Below, one piece after another: positions 45,529 through 55,640 of a stretch of 64,000 nucleotides of DNA. Source of the DNA: Dimorphilus gyrociliatus (lineage: Eukaryota; Annelida; Polychaeta; Dinophilidae); the NCBI GenBank assembly GCA_904063045.1, contig CAJFCJ010000042.1, positions 85,055 to 149,054 of the forward strand, in the 5' to 3' direction. The notes under the pieces are model-generated. The model was not told the origin of the DNA. It was given only the letters and a program-made list of their open reading frames with translations, and searched no databases. The stretch's first letter is position 1; each line of letters starts with the position of its first letter. The position numbers and the translations under genes were made by a program.

Positions 45529-46290
45529 TGTACTTTGTTGTATTGTAATTGTAGGAACCTCAAGCTCTTCACAATTGAATTTGTCCTCTCCAATCATTTA
45601 CCAATGTGCCAAAGTACTGGTCCAAACAGAACCTTTAAAGTTTGTGGACAAGCTGTCTCAATAAATGAAATTTCTCTAGAAATTTACCAACAAAACTCGA
45701 GTATTTCATTCAAAGAATGTTTATTGAGTAAATGAGTTTCTAGTTCTAAGCAAATACCGAATTGACTGTTAGAAAACTGAACTGAAACTGACAAACTAGT
45801 GAAATGCTTCTCCAATGATTGACCAATTCGCCAGAACTGCAAGTTTCATTTACAAAATACTGATCTATAGATTGAATTTAGTTTTTATGTATTAAGGAAA
45901 CACCAAAGGTTAGACATAATCATTTCATATTTCATATGTAAGAGATAAGATATAAATGAAGGATCGACCATAAAGCCAACCTGCATTATTATATGATATT
46001 GTGTGAAATGAGGTCAACACTGTAATTATTGGAATATCTGGTTTGTCACAACAGTAGTGGCCCTAAACAATTAATTAAAGTCATTTTAGTTTGAATTAAC
46101 AAGTTTATAGATTAATGCAATTGTAATATTCAAATTAAGTTATAAATAGCAATATTTAGCTTGAGAATATGTTACCACACATTGTACAGGAACCCTCTCT
46201 AGGTTACCTCTACCTGTACAAAGAGCACAGGATAATTCTTATCTATTGTAGAATTAAGCTGGCAAATATCTTCTCAATGTCCTTTTTATC
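45529..46290 (-). mobile_element. LTR-B variant, reverse, degenerate
   Basis: It starts TGTACTTTGTTGTATTG. The middle is diverged and partly deleted, and the far part (46225-46290) matches the LTR-B start block with TCTATTGTAGAAT. Confidence 0.6.
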
Positions 46291-46443
46291 CCCTTGCCAA
46301 ATCGATCGTAGCGCCATCTATTCTGTCCAATGTTTTTTTCTTATGTGTAAATTCTAATTCCTACAAAATACCGATATGTTAGACTTCCAAGTGCACAACA
46401 AATATTAGGATTATTTGCATAGATATTCTACTTTTTCCATTAC

Positions 46444-47727
46444 TCAGCAGTTTTCATCTTTAAAAGCCAAAAACCCACAGAAAACTAATTCATCATCCAT
46501 ACATTTGTCGATATTTTCCTGCCAATTGTTCACGATGTTACATAGACACTTTTTGGAAATATCTTTGCAATCTTGCTCAATCTCTTTCATGGTCGATAAT
46601 TCTTGTTCTAAATGCTTGAAAACGTTTGAAGTTTCATCATCTTGGACAAGAAGTATGAGACAAAGAGAATCAGAAACTAACATAAAAGGTCTTAAGAATT
46701 GCCAATTTATCTTTGACTTTGCCAATAGAATCTCCACAATAGATGACACTGAAAAAGGATTCGGGAAATATCATGCTGGTAAAGTCATTTTGCTCAAAGA
46801 CAACATTGAACAATTTTTGTTTGTGTGCCCTTTGAAATGCGAGAGCTATTTTGTGTGGTGATAGATCATATCCATACACAATACATCCATACTTTTTGGC
46901 CATATGTATTGAACTTCCGCCAATTTTACATCCTATATCTAAAACGAATTCTTCTTTTTGAATATTCAATTTTTCAATAAAATTGAATGTTACTGCTGAA
47001 GCGCCATTGCTTAAAAAATCCTCTCCGAATACTTTTTCATATAGAATGACATCGTTGAGTAAATCTCGTTCAGTATCAATATTCTCTCTGCAATCTTTTG
47101 CAACTTTTGCAGACATACAGCAGAACTGATTATTCTTTTTGAGTTCGAAAATTACAAATTTTGAAGATTTAATAAAATCAACATTAAAACCATAAATGGT
47201 TCCATTGTACTCTTTAAGAACATCATTTAGGATATGAATATATTCTCTGGGCGTTCTATAAAGAGTTGGATTATCAACTCTCACCTTATTACCTGTGGAG
47301 TGAAAGCAGCTTTCGTGAATGAATAGCTTATATTAGAAAGAACTTGATAGAGCTCAGTATTTGTTAAATACATAAAAAGCCAATTCGTTGTAACCAAATC
47401 AAAGGAATGATTTTTTTCTTTTAAAAAAACAACATCGCAATGTTTGACTTGAACATTTTGCAAAGATTGGTGTAGTTCTCTATTCTTGTCACAATATTCT
47501 TTCACAAAATCAACAGCAACAACTTGTTTTGCAGTTTTAGCCAAATGACCAGTAAGTCTTCCAATTCCCGCTCCTAAACCAGATACATCGCCTATCATTC
47601 CCAAAGTTTCATCTCTTTCGAAATGATGAAATTCTTCTGCATTACAATGAAATAGCATATCATCGATAGTTGGTCCTGTGTAGAGACTATAAAAGTAATC
47701 TTTCATAGCTTTACAAGTGTTTTCCAT
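46444..47727 (-). pseudogene. Phosphoethanolamine N-methyltransferase-like gene, two domains, deleted blocks
   Basis: Minus strand from ATG 47727. Domain 1 has the SAM-binding loop (GLGAGIGR), VAVDFVKEYC and VTTNWLFMYLT. Domain 2 (47284-46670) has NPTLYRTPREY, LDIGCKIGGSSIHMA and GYDLSP. A C-terminal stretch (46650-46444) has FKHLEQEL and IVNNWQENIDKC. This order is that of enzymes making phosphocholine by successive methylation in the cytosol. The block expected after each core (around KPGG) is missing: about a dozen residues in domain 1 near 47335, with a frame change into ESCFHSTGN, and about 60 residues in domain 2 near 46685. The GxGxGG-type loop of domain 2 has Lys (GCKIGG). It has no introns. 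It is probably a decayed or retrocopied gene. Confidence 0.7.
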
Positions 47728-48185
47728 GACGAAAAGAATAATGTAAATATGCCGATGTGAGAAAGAGATTTCAGCGGTTTGATTTTCTAGACTTTCTCAT
47801 ATAGTATAACACTTTTCTTAACAATAGTGATTGTTGGCGTTGTATTGAATTTTCACATTTACTTTTACTATAGATTTATACCTTAGTTTTTTTTTTAATA
47901 CTACAAACCTATTGGACTATTGGCTTTCGTTTATTTCTTGGCGAAAGCTATAAACCTATTCATCCAACTGCTTTCTTTTTGTCATAATTTCCAAAAACTC
48001 TTAAGGAAAGCTAGGTGGGAAAACGAAAAAAGACAGGCCAAGATCATATCACTCAAAGACATCTGTAATGGATCAAAATAGATAAATTCATTAAGTAAGA
48101 TTTGACTAAAACTCTCGGTGAGCAATGATAAAAAAATTAGATATTTTCAGGAGGCTCTTGGGTGGATGATTACGGAGCTTGGGCA
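47728..48185. other. Intergenic DNA, no supported gene
   Basis: The GC content is slightly higher than the neighbours in places. A 14-base repeat, GCGAAAGC(T)ATAAACCTATT-like, lies around 47900-47960. Nothing else is recognised. Confidence 0.35.
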
Positions 48186-48392
48186 GATCAGGATGCTGTT
48201 GAAAACACCAACAGTTTTGTGGCTTTACCTAACCCTAACGCAGCCCTGGACCCACTTCTAAGAGTTTCATTCTTCCTAGCCCTAAGTCTGAACCCACCTA
48301 GTTACAAATCAATTACATTCATAATTTCCCTAAGCAAAAGTCTCACTTCAAAAATACATCAAAATGGGCATTTTCAACAGCCCCCAGTGTTA
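48186..48392. mobile_element. MITE related to 33545-33750
   Basis: It shares CTGTTGAAAACACCAACAGT at the left and GGGCATTTTCAACAGCCCCC at the right, and the interior block CAGCCCTGGACCC. No clear target duplication is seen. The open frame 48162-48518 is a by-product. Confidence 0.65.
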
Positions 48393-48835
48393 ATTATTGT
48401 TAACAAATCTATTTCCAATGTTGAAGGCAAAAGTATCTATTTAATATTGCAAATCATTCTTCTTAGTGCAAAAATTCAGACTAAACTATCACATTGGGCT
48501 TTCACATTCAAGCTTTAGAGTTAATTATGATGAAATTGTTCCAGATTGTAATAATAGTTCATCATTAAGAAGTAGCTATTTCCGGTTTATTTGCTCTATA
48601 TTTCATCCATATGGTATTAATTATAAAACGATTAATTACAGTAAGAAAATCTTAAAAGAAATATATAAATAAAAGGTCACGTGATGTAAATTATGTTTTA
48701 TTTCTTTTCTTTGTTATATTAATATGTAAAAATTGGAAAATGTGTTTACCTTTGCTAAAAGCTTTTTGTTTTTATAAGTAATAAATGACATTTCTAAGCA
48801 TATCATCAATGGTAGTTTTAATCTTCCATCTCTCT
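48393..48835. other. Possible 3' exon or intergenic DNA before the GPCR fragment
   Basis: An open frame at 48466-48672 includes FRVNYDEIVPDCNNSSS, but no family is recognised. The region ends with a CTCTCTCTCTCAG acceptor-like site at about 48829-48841, just before the GPCR exon. Confidence 0.3.
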
Positions 48836-48841
48836 CTCTCA

Positions 48842-49124
48842 GGAAATACAAAATTTGAATTTGAAAATGAATAAAACAACAAATATAACTGGCACAACTA
48901 TTTTTAGTGAATTGGAAAATAAATTACTAGTTACATTGTATTTTAGTCTGTTCACCTTGGGAATGGTACTCAGGACGCTTCTACTTTTTATTATTTTAAA
49001 AAAAAGGCATATCAATCAATCAATTGTAATATTTATTCCAACAATGACTATTGCAGATATTTGTATATTAATCTGGAATGTTGCTGAATCAAATTTATTG
49101 TTAACATTTAATCTGGAAAGTATA
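48842..49124 (+). pseudogene. GPCR 5' fragment (TM1-TM2), cut by LTR-B sequence
   Basis: After the acceptor, ATG 48867 opens a short glycosylatable N terminus (MNKTTNITGTT), then TM1 (LLVTLYFSLFTLGMVLRTLL), a basic loop (LKKRHINQS) and TM2 (FIPTMTIADICILIWNVAES). The loop and TM2 resemble class A receptors with the N-L-A-x-x-D type region changed to TIAD. At about 49124 the sequence switches to a reversed LTR-B scrap (CACCAGTATTTC ... TTCTAGTTCTA), so the receptor is truncated. Confidence 0.55.
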
Positions 49125-49235
49125 CACACACCAAACCACCAGTATTTCTTCTGAAGAATATGGATTGAGTAGAATGAGGATCTAGTTCTAGACAAACAAG
49201 TTGAAACAATGGTATTATTAAATGATTGATACAAA
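49125..49235 (-). mobile_element. LTR-B scrap, reverse
   Basis: About 100 bases match the LTR-B stretch that reads CACCAGTATTTCGTCC and GAGTTTCTAGTTCTAAACAA in reverse. Confidence 0.7.
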
Positions 49236-49599
49236 CAATTTCTGTTAAGCTGAGAAGAGAATTTCAATGATTATAATAAAAAAGAGTACATTGAACATTT
49301 TTGTCAAAAAGATTTTTATTCCAATATTTAGAAAGTAATGTATTAATGCAATAAATAGAACCATTAATGGCAATTACTTCCCACACCCTCCCCACTATCC
49401 TTGTTCAGTGGATATAGATCTTTCTGTGAAAGGAAGTATTTCAATGATAATTGCTTATCAAAAGGTAATATTGATGTGAAAGTATGTAAAAGAAAAAAAA
49501 GGGTTTGTTAAAAATTTTTTAAAATGAAAGATGATTGAACTTTTTAAATGAAAAGTTAAAATAAATTTAAAAAGTATAAAATAAAAATTTTATAAAAAA
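49236..49599. other. Intergenic DNA, no supported gene
   Basis: AT-rich, with A- and T-runs near 49490-49600. Nothing recognised. Confidence 0.35.
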
Positions 49600-50340
49600 C
49601 TCATTACTTTTTCTATAGAAGACTGTCCCATTTTCAGGAGTATATGTTAAAACACTGTTGTTGGCATTGGATAAAATTAAATCCTCTGTAAATGATTGAA
49701 AATGTAAACAGAAAATATGATAAAAACTTTCCAATTGTAAAAACTAACAAACAGTTTGATAGAATATTACAAACTATCCTACATGTCTCCATTTGTACTG
49801 GTGTTCCAAACTTAGATTGAAAGTATACGAGATTGTCAATCAAATTTGATTGAAGAGTGTCATACTCAGAATACAAATGCTCTGTTAAAAAACTTGGTTT
49901 AGTATCCAACTATTTTAAAATAGTTTTTAGTTACCTTCAACTGTTTCATTGGCTGAAATTTAAATAATTAATTCATAGTTAGATGGTTTCAAAAGAATTT
50001 GATAAATAATAAAAAAAACTAACTACATAGTGTATTTTTTTTATAATAAACAGCATTTACACCATTGGCAAGATTTGATATGTTACTTATTTGCTCATTT
50101 TTTATGCTGCATTTATCTAATGCCTTAAAATCATTGAATGATCTAAAAAAACAAAACAAAATATCAGAAAATATAATAATTTAATAAAATTTGTTAAAGT
50201 CTACTTACTTGCAAGTATGTAAATTACTACATAAAATTTTACAAACTTTTACACCACTGTCATAATAGTGAACTGCCATCATTGGAATATATACCATCTT
50301 TTTTTCCTCATAGCTTGAATAAGAGCAATCTTTAAAAAAA
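49600..50340 (-). CDS. PAN-like secreted protein, partial exons
   Basis: Minus-strand exons: about 50335-50215 has YIPMMAVHYYDSGVKVCKIL, then CSNLHTC, followed by an AC/GTAAGT-type donor. About 50140-50040 has DFKALDKCSIKNEQ. About 49910-49755 has YFQSKFGTPVQMETCRIVC, then NILSNC. About 49690-49600 has LILSNANNSVLTYTPENGTV. The paired pattern (V-x-x-C-x-x-x-C-x-x-x-x-x-C, then a second half with C and a closing Val-Tyr/Phe-Tyr) occurs twice and resembles the other PAN genes here. The start, signal peptide and exact splice sites are not resolved, and it may be incomplete. Confidence 0.5.
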
Positions 50341-50742
50341 AACACTTTTCACTTGAGCACAATAATTGTAGAAATTTTACAAAACGTTAAAATTTAAATA
50401 CTTTTTCCTTCAATTAGATTTGTAGAAGATATAGTAAGCATATAGAATAGTATCCCTTCAGGTAACATTCTTATAGATTTATGAGTTGCATTGGTGCTAA
50501 TGAAAATATTCAATCATTTTAATTTTTTTCTTTATCCCATTGATTTTTTACAACCTATCTATTGAGAAAAAAAGTACAATGGATAATTAATTACTGTCAT
50601 GATAGACTATACAACAGGGTTGAAAGAGATAGAAAGAGTGTGTGTATGTGTGTGTTTACACTAAAAATAAAAAGACATATAAAATACCACTAAAAAAACT
50701 AAGTGTTAGAACACTAAATAGGACAAATGACTTTATCCACTC
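50341..50742. other. Upstream region of the PAN-like gene
   Basis: It contains a short GTGTGTATGTGTGTG run at 50637-50655. No element is seen before the LTR-B at 50743. Confidence 0.4.
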
Positions 50743-51654
50743 TGTACTTTGTTGTATTGTAATTGTAGGAATTTCTGGTTTGTCACAACTGTAATCATCC
50801 CTTCCACTCATTTACCAATTTGCCAATCTACTGGTCCAAATAGAACCTTTAAAGTTCATCCACAAGTAGTTTAACAAATGTAATTTTGGTAGAAATGAAT
50901 CAAGAAAACACCAGTATTTTGTCCAAAGAATATGTATTGAGTAAAATGAGTTTCTAGTTCTAAACAAGGTAGTTTAAGCAGCTAGCTGACAGCTAAAACT
51001 GAACTGTCAACTGTTAATTTTGTAGGGTTTATATACTCTTTTAAGGGTTGATAGTTCACAAATTTCAATGTTTATAAAAACAAAAGTAACATTTGAAGAC
51101 AAAGAAAAGTTGTAAATATGGTCATGTTTTTATTGTTTTCCTCTTTTAAATAATAGTTGAATTTTGAAGGTTGGAGAGTTGCATAAGATGTCACAATTTT
51201 AGCAGGACAAGTCCAACAATGAAGAAAACATGTAGATTGTATATTTGACTGTTTTTATATTCTACCTTAATAATGATATTCAATTGATTGAGTTAGTAGA
51301 TTTAGCATCAGCATATAAGGAGAAATTATATCTGATTAATGCATGTTAAGTAGAACTGTTGGATAGTGAATATAATCTAAACTTAGAATTGAAGCATAAT
51401 TGATAATTAATTGAACTAGTTTTAGCTGAAAATCATAAATTTAGTGATTAATAAATTGTAATATTAATGCTAGGATTCAAATAGCAATATTCTTTATATA
51501 ATTTAATAGGTTTTATTGCTGGGTAATGTGTATGCACTACCCTACACGAAACTATGTCACCACTGCTTATCTTTATAAGTGCTATCTGCTAGTACAATAC
51601 TGGTTCAATACTACTTCTCTATTGTAGAGTATAGCTGAAGAATATATGTGTACA
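50743..51654 (-). mobile_element. 3' LTR-B of the minus-strand gypsy copy (912 bp)
   Basis: A complete reversed LTR: TGTACTTTGTTGTATTG at 50743 and GTGTACA at 51654. It directly follows the env-like C terminus of the minus-strand element, so it is that element's 3' LTR. No 5' LTR is found at the other side. Confidence 0.85.
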
Positions 51655-51963
51655 AACATCCCACTCCTTTAAGACCTTGCTTCCACAAAAGGTCTAGGAC
51701 TTGTGACAATTATGTTATCACCACTTTTTCTAAACATAGGATAATTTTGCAGTTCTATTTCTCCTGATTCTGCTATTGGAGCTGAAGGCAATCTTTTTTT
51801 TTGTCAATAGTTTAGACAGTCTGGTAAATTGAACTCTTTTCAGTTTTTTCTTCCAAATAAAGTAAATAAAGTATCCAATTCCAATCAAGAGCATAATTGG
51901 CAGGAGGGTGTCTATAAGTATTTTGAAAGGTTTTCTTATCCATGAAGAAAATAGATGTTGTGT
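51655..51963 (-). pseudogene. Env-like C terminus (membrane anchor and tail)
   Basis: A minus-strand frame from about 51960 to 51700 contains a 20-residue hydrophobic membrane segment (PIMLLIGIGYFIYFI) followed by a strongly basic tail (WKKKLKR). This is the expected end of an env-like third ORF. It is separated from the pol part by loss of the rest of the ORF. It is described only as a genomic remnant. Confidence 0.6.
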
Positions 51964-54174
51964 TTAGTCTAATTTTGGAACTTCCATTAATTGATCTAAA
52001 ACATGTCTATTCTTCAATCCAAATAATATCTCAGGTGGGGTTTTGCCAGTGCTTTCAACTGGAATTTGATTTAAACCTGTCTGAATTACTGGTAACTGTC
52101 TTGTCCAATCTGTCAAGTGTTCCATAACTACATGTTTATGTAGTGCTTTGCTAAATTCCAAATTCTTTCTTTCTGCTAATTGGGGAACTGTATTGCCATT
52201 TTGTTTTTCTTCATTTAATCTACCCTTAAGTAAATTTTGAAAATCAATTACTTCATCAGTTTCACCAATTCTTGATATCCAGTCTGCTCTATTAGTTCTT
52301 CCTGGTATGTATATTATTTCAGAATCCATATCCATAAGTGCCATCACCCATTTAACAGTACTTGAATTCAGTTTGTTTTGTACAAATGTTTGTACCAAAT
52401 TCTGGTGATCAGTGTAGAGAAAAATTTTCTTATACTGTAGATAATGGGAGAATTTTTGTACTGCACAATATACTGCAAAAGCCTCTTTTTGATAAGCTGC
52501 ATATCTTAATTGTGTATTGATTAGGAGCTTGGAAGCAAAAGAAATTCTTATTTTCTTTCCATCTTCTTCCCATTCTTGTTCTAGAACTGCACCAACTGCA
52601 TAATTAGAAGCATCTGTTGTTACATAGAATGATTTAGTAAAGTCTGGCAGTTGAAGGATTGGGGGCTATGTCATTACATTCCTTAGTGTTGTATAAGCTT
52701 CCTCTGCTTCTTTTGTCCATTTCAGTTTTTCTGTCTTTTGGTGTACTTTTAATAATTCTCTCAAAGGTTTTGTGATTTTTGCAATATCTTTAACAAATCT
52801 TCTATAATAACCACAAAATGCCACAAAACTCAACAGAGTATTTGCGAGCATAGGTAATTTGGCATCTTTTATTTTCTGAATCTTTTCAGGATCAGTTTCA
52901 ATACCATTCTGTGTAATTCTATGGCCAAGGAATTGAACTGATTCTTGTAAGAATGCACATTTGCTCAGTTTAATTCTAAAGTCTTTTTCCTTGATTCTTT
53001 CCATAAGTTTCTGTACAGCTACAGAGTGTTTTTTCAATGTTTTAGCAAAAACTATAATATCATCCATATAATTAATGCAGAAGTTTTCCAATCCATTAAT
53101 AACAAAATTTGCCATGATATAGCTGAAGTGTGAAGGTGCATTTGCCAAACCAAAAGGCATGAAGTTGAATTCAAATAAACCAAATGGTGTAATGAAAGCA
53201 GTTTTCTCTTTATCTTCTTCTTTCATTGGAATGTGGTGAAATGTACTTGTTAGATCCATTATAGAAAAATATTTGTGGCCTCCTCCAAGTTTATCAAATA
53301 AATCTTCCTGATGTGGGATTGGATAGCAATTCTTTTTAGATTGCTTGTTGAGTTTTCTGTAATCCACATACATTCTCAATGTTTCTTCTTTCTTTATAAC
53401 AAAAATGATTGGTGCAGCCCATTGACTTTTATTTGCTGTAATTAGTTCATTTTCCAATAAACAATTAAGTTGATCCCTACATTCCTGTTGTTTATTAGGT
53501 AGTAATCTATAAGGTCTTTGTTTGAAAGGTTTTAAATCTTCCAATAATTCAATAGCCAATGGTGGGACATCAGGTGAACCAATATCATTTTGGTTTGTGC
53601 CAATAACACTTTCGTAATTATTGATCATTTCTGTTAAATCTTTTCTACACTTGTCAAGGTTGTTTTTGGATAAATTTGAATATTTATTAGTTTTTTCTAC
53701 CTCAGGAGTTGCTGAGGTTTTCTCTTGCTCTCTTTTAACTTTGATAGTTGTCCCATCTTTGTATTGAGTTTCCATTTCCATTTCTTTATCTAATTCTTCT
53801 GAGGTGGTTTCATTCTTTTCTTTAGATGAATTTATAATAAGTTCTAAATCATAACCTGGATAGGTTTTAGGGCCAGCTTTTTCTTCAGTGGTGTTTTGGT
53901 AGTTGTGAAAATATTTTCCCAACATTCCAACAGTTATTTTTGGCATATTTGCATGTTTTCCAGATTTTGTTTGCTGATTTTGTGTTTGTTGCATAAACTT
54001 CTTAACTGGTTCCCCTCTTCTGATAAAGAATGGAAGGGAAACTTGTTTTGTTGTAAAGTTGATAATGGCTCCAGAATTTTGTAAGAAGTCACAACCAAGT
54101 ATTATGGCCATATCCAATTTTTTCATAATGAAAAATTCTTGTTTCATAATTCTTTCAGCAAACTGGATGTTCAA
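51964..54174 (-). pseudogene. Gypsy-type pol (protease end, RT, RNase H, integrase remnant)
   Basis: From 54174 down: protease tail (ILGCDFL), acidic linker, then RT with the catalytic YMDD box near 53075 and LGHRITQNG. A TAG stop near 52668 follows, then RNase H (TTDASNYAVGAVL, KEAFAVY, YTDHQNL) to about 52280. After it an in-frame fusion joins the pre-integrase linker (QLAERK) directly to the integrase C-terminal part. Compared with the plus-strand copy at 54180-57571, exactly the stretch equivalent to 54200-55042 is missing, including the whole integrase core. At 54175-54180 the sequence flips into that opposite-strand copy. Non-functional. Confidence 0.85.
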
Positions 54175-54179
54175 TTTTG

Positions 54180-55640
54180 CCCAATTAGCAGAAAGAAAGG
54201 ATATGCTAAAATGCTTCTATATTGATACAGAAGACTTAGAAGAATTAGATGATTGTTTGGATGACAATTTAGACGATGATTATGATGAGGACATATTTGA
54301 AACCCAAGCCCAGATTATGAAACTTAAAATCACACCAGTTGAAATAAACTTCTATAGAGAACAATTATTAGATACCCCACTAATGAAAGTTGTAGACAAA
54401 TTGGAAGGAGAAAACATTGATAATGGGTCATTGAATGAATATAAAAACTTTATTGAATCTATGTAAAAGAAGACCTTGTATGGTATCTAAATGGCTGTCA
54501 ACCACTACTTGTAATCCCACTACAAACTCTAACCAACTTACTTGGACAAATTCATCAACATCAACTATTTGAGCACTATGGTGTAGACATAACAATTCAC
54601 ACTTTGGAGCAAGCTTTCTTTTCTAAAGAAAACAATTAAAGATCACATAAAGAGTTGTGAATTTTGTGAGCAATTAAGAGCACCAGGCAACAAACACTTG
54701 TTGGTTGAAACACCTCACCCAACTCTACCAATGCAAAGAATTGCTATGGACATAATGAGACCTTTAACTGGACATGATTCTTACAAGTATATACTTGTCA
54801 TTATAGACCACATGTCCAGATTTACCAACTTATTCCCTCTAAAAACTCAAGCAGCTGAGGAAATTTCTAAACATTTGTTTTTCAACTATTTCCCAATATT
54901 TGGTATCCCAGAAGAAATTCTCACAGATCAAGGAAGGAATTTTCTTGGGGAAATCTTTACAGAAATGATAACATCAATGGGAATATGAAAAATTAAAACA
55001 ACATCATTCCATAGCCAAAGTAATGGAATGATAGAAAGAAAGAATTTGCAAATTTGCAAAGCACTACATAAACATGTAGTTATGGAACAATTGACAGATT
55101 GGACAAGGCAATTGCAAATAATTCAGACATGTTTAAATCAAATTCCAGTTGAAAGTACTGGCAAAACCCCAAATGAAATATTATTTGGATTGAAGAATAG
55201 AAATGTCTTAGATCTATTAATGGAAGTTCCAAGATTAGAACCAACAACAAAATTCTTATTTGATAGAAAACATGAACTTGAAGAAATTAGAGCAACAGCA
55301 CTTTGTAAATCTGTTCTAAAAAAGAAGGAATATAGAGATAGAGTTAATAAAACTATTACAAGAAAACCACCAACTTACAAAATTGGTGATTGGGTACACA
55401 TAAGAAATGAAAACATTGGTCAAGGAATGAACAGAATAAATACAAGCAAATGGAGTGGACCATGTCTTGTAACTGCTACTGATACTACAAAATGTTTGTA
55501 TGAATTACAAATATTGGAAGATAAAAGAAAATTCTATCATGCTAGTAGACTAAGACTAGCTAACAAACAACCTATAACACTTAACACAGTGACAGTAAGG
55601 AACCAACAAACAAATGGTGGAATACTTCCTATCAGAGGAT
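54180..55640 (+). pseudogene. Gypsy-type integrase region, plus-strand copy
   Basis: The plus-strand frame starts inside the pre-integrase linker (LAERKDMLKCF, acidic). An HHCC-like zinc region follows in broken frames (54540-54690: HQHQLFEHYG, FCEQL). The integrase core has its three acids in AMDIMRP, LTDQGRNF and SNGMIERKN. A C-terminal region has RDRVNK and WSGPC. Stops occur near 54463 and 54986 and a frame change near 54640. The upstream gag, protease and RT of this copy are absent because the inverted copy begins at 54180. Confidence 0.8.
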
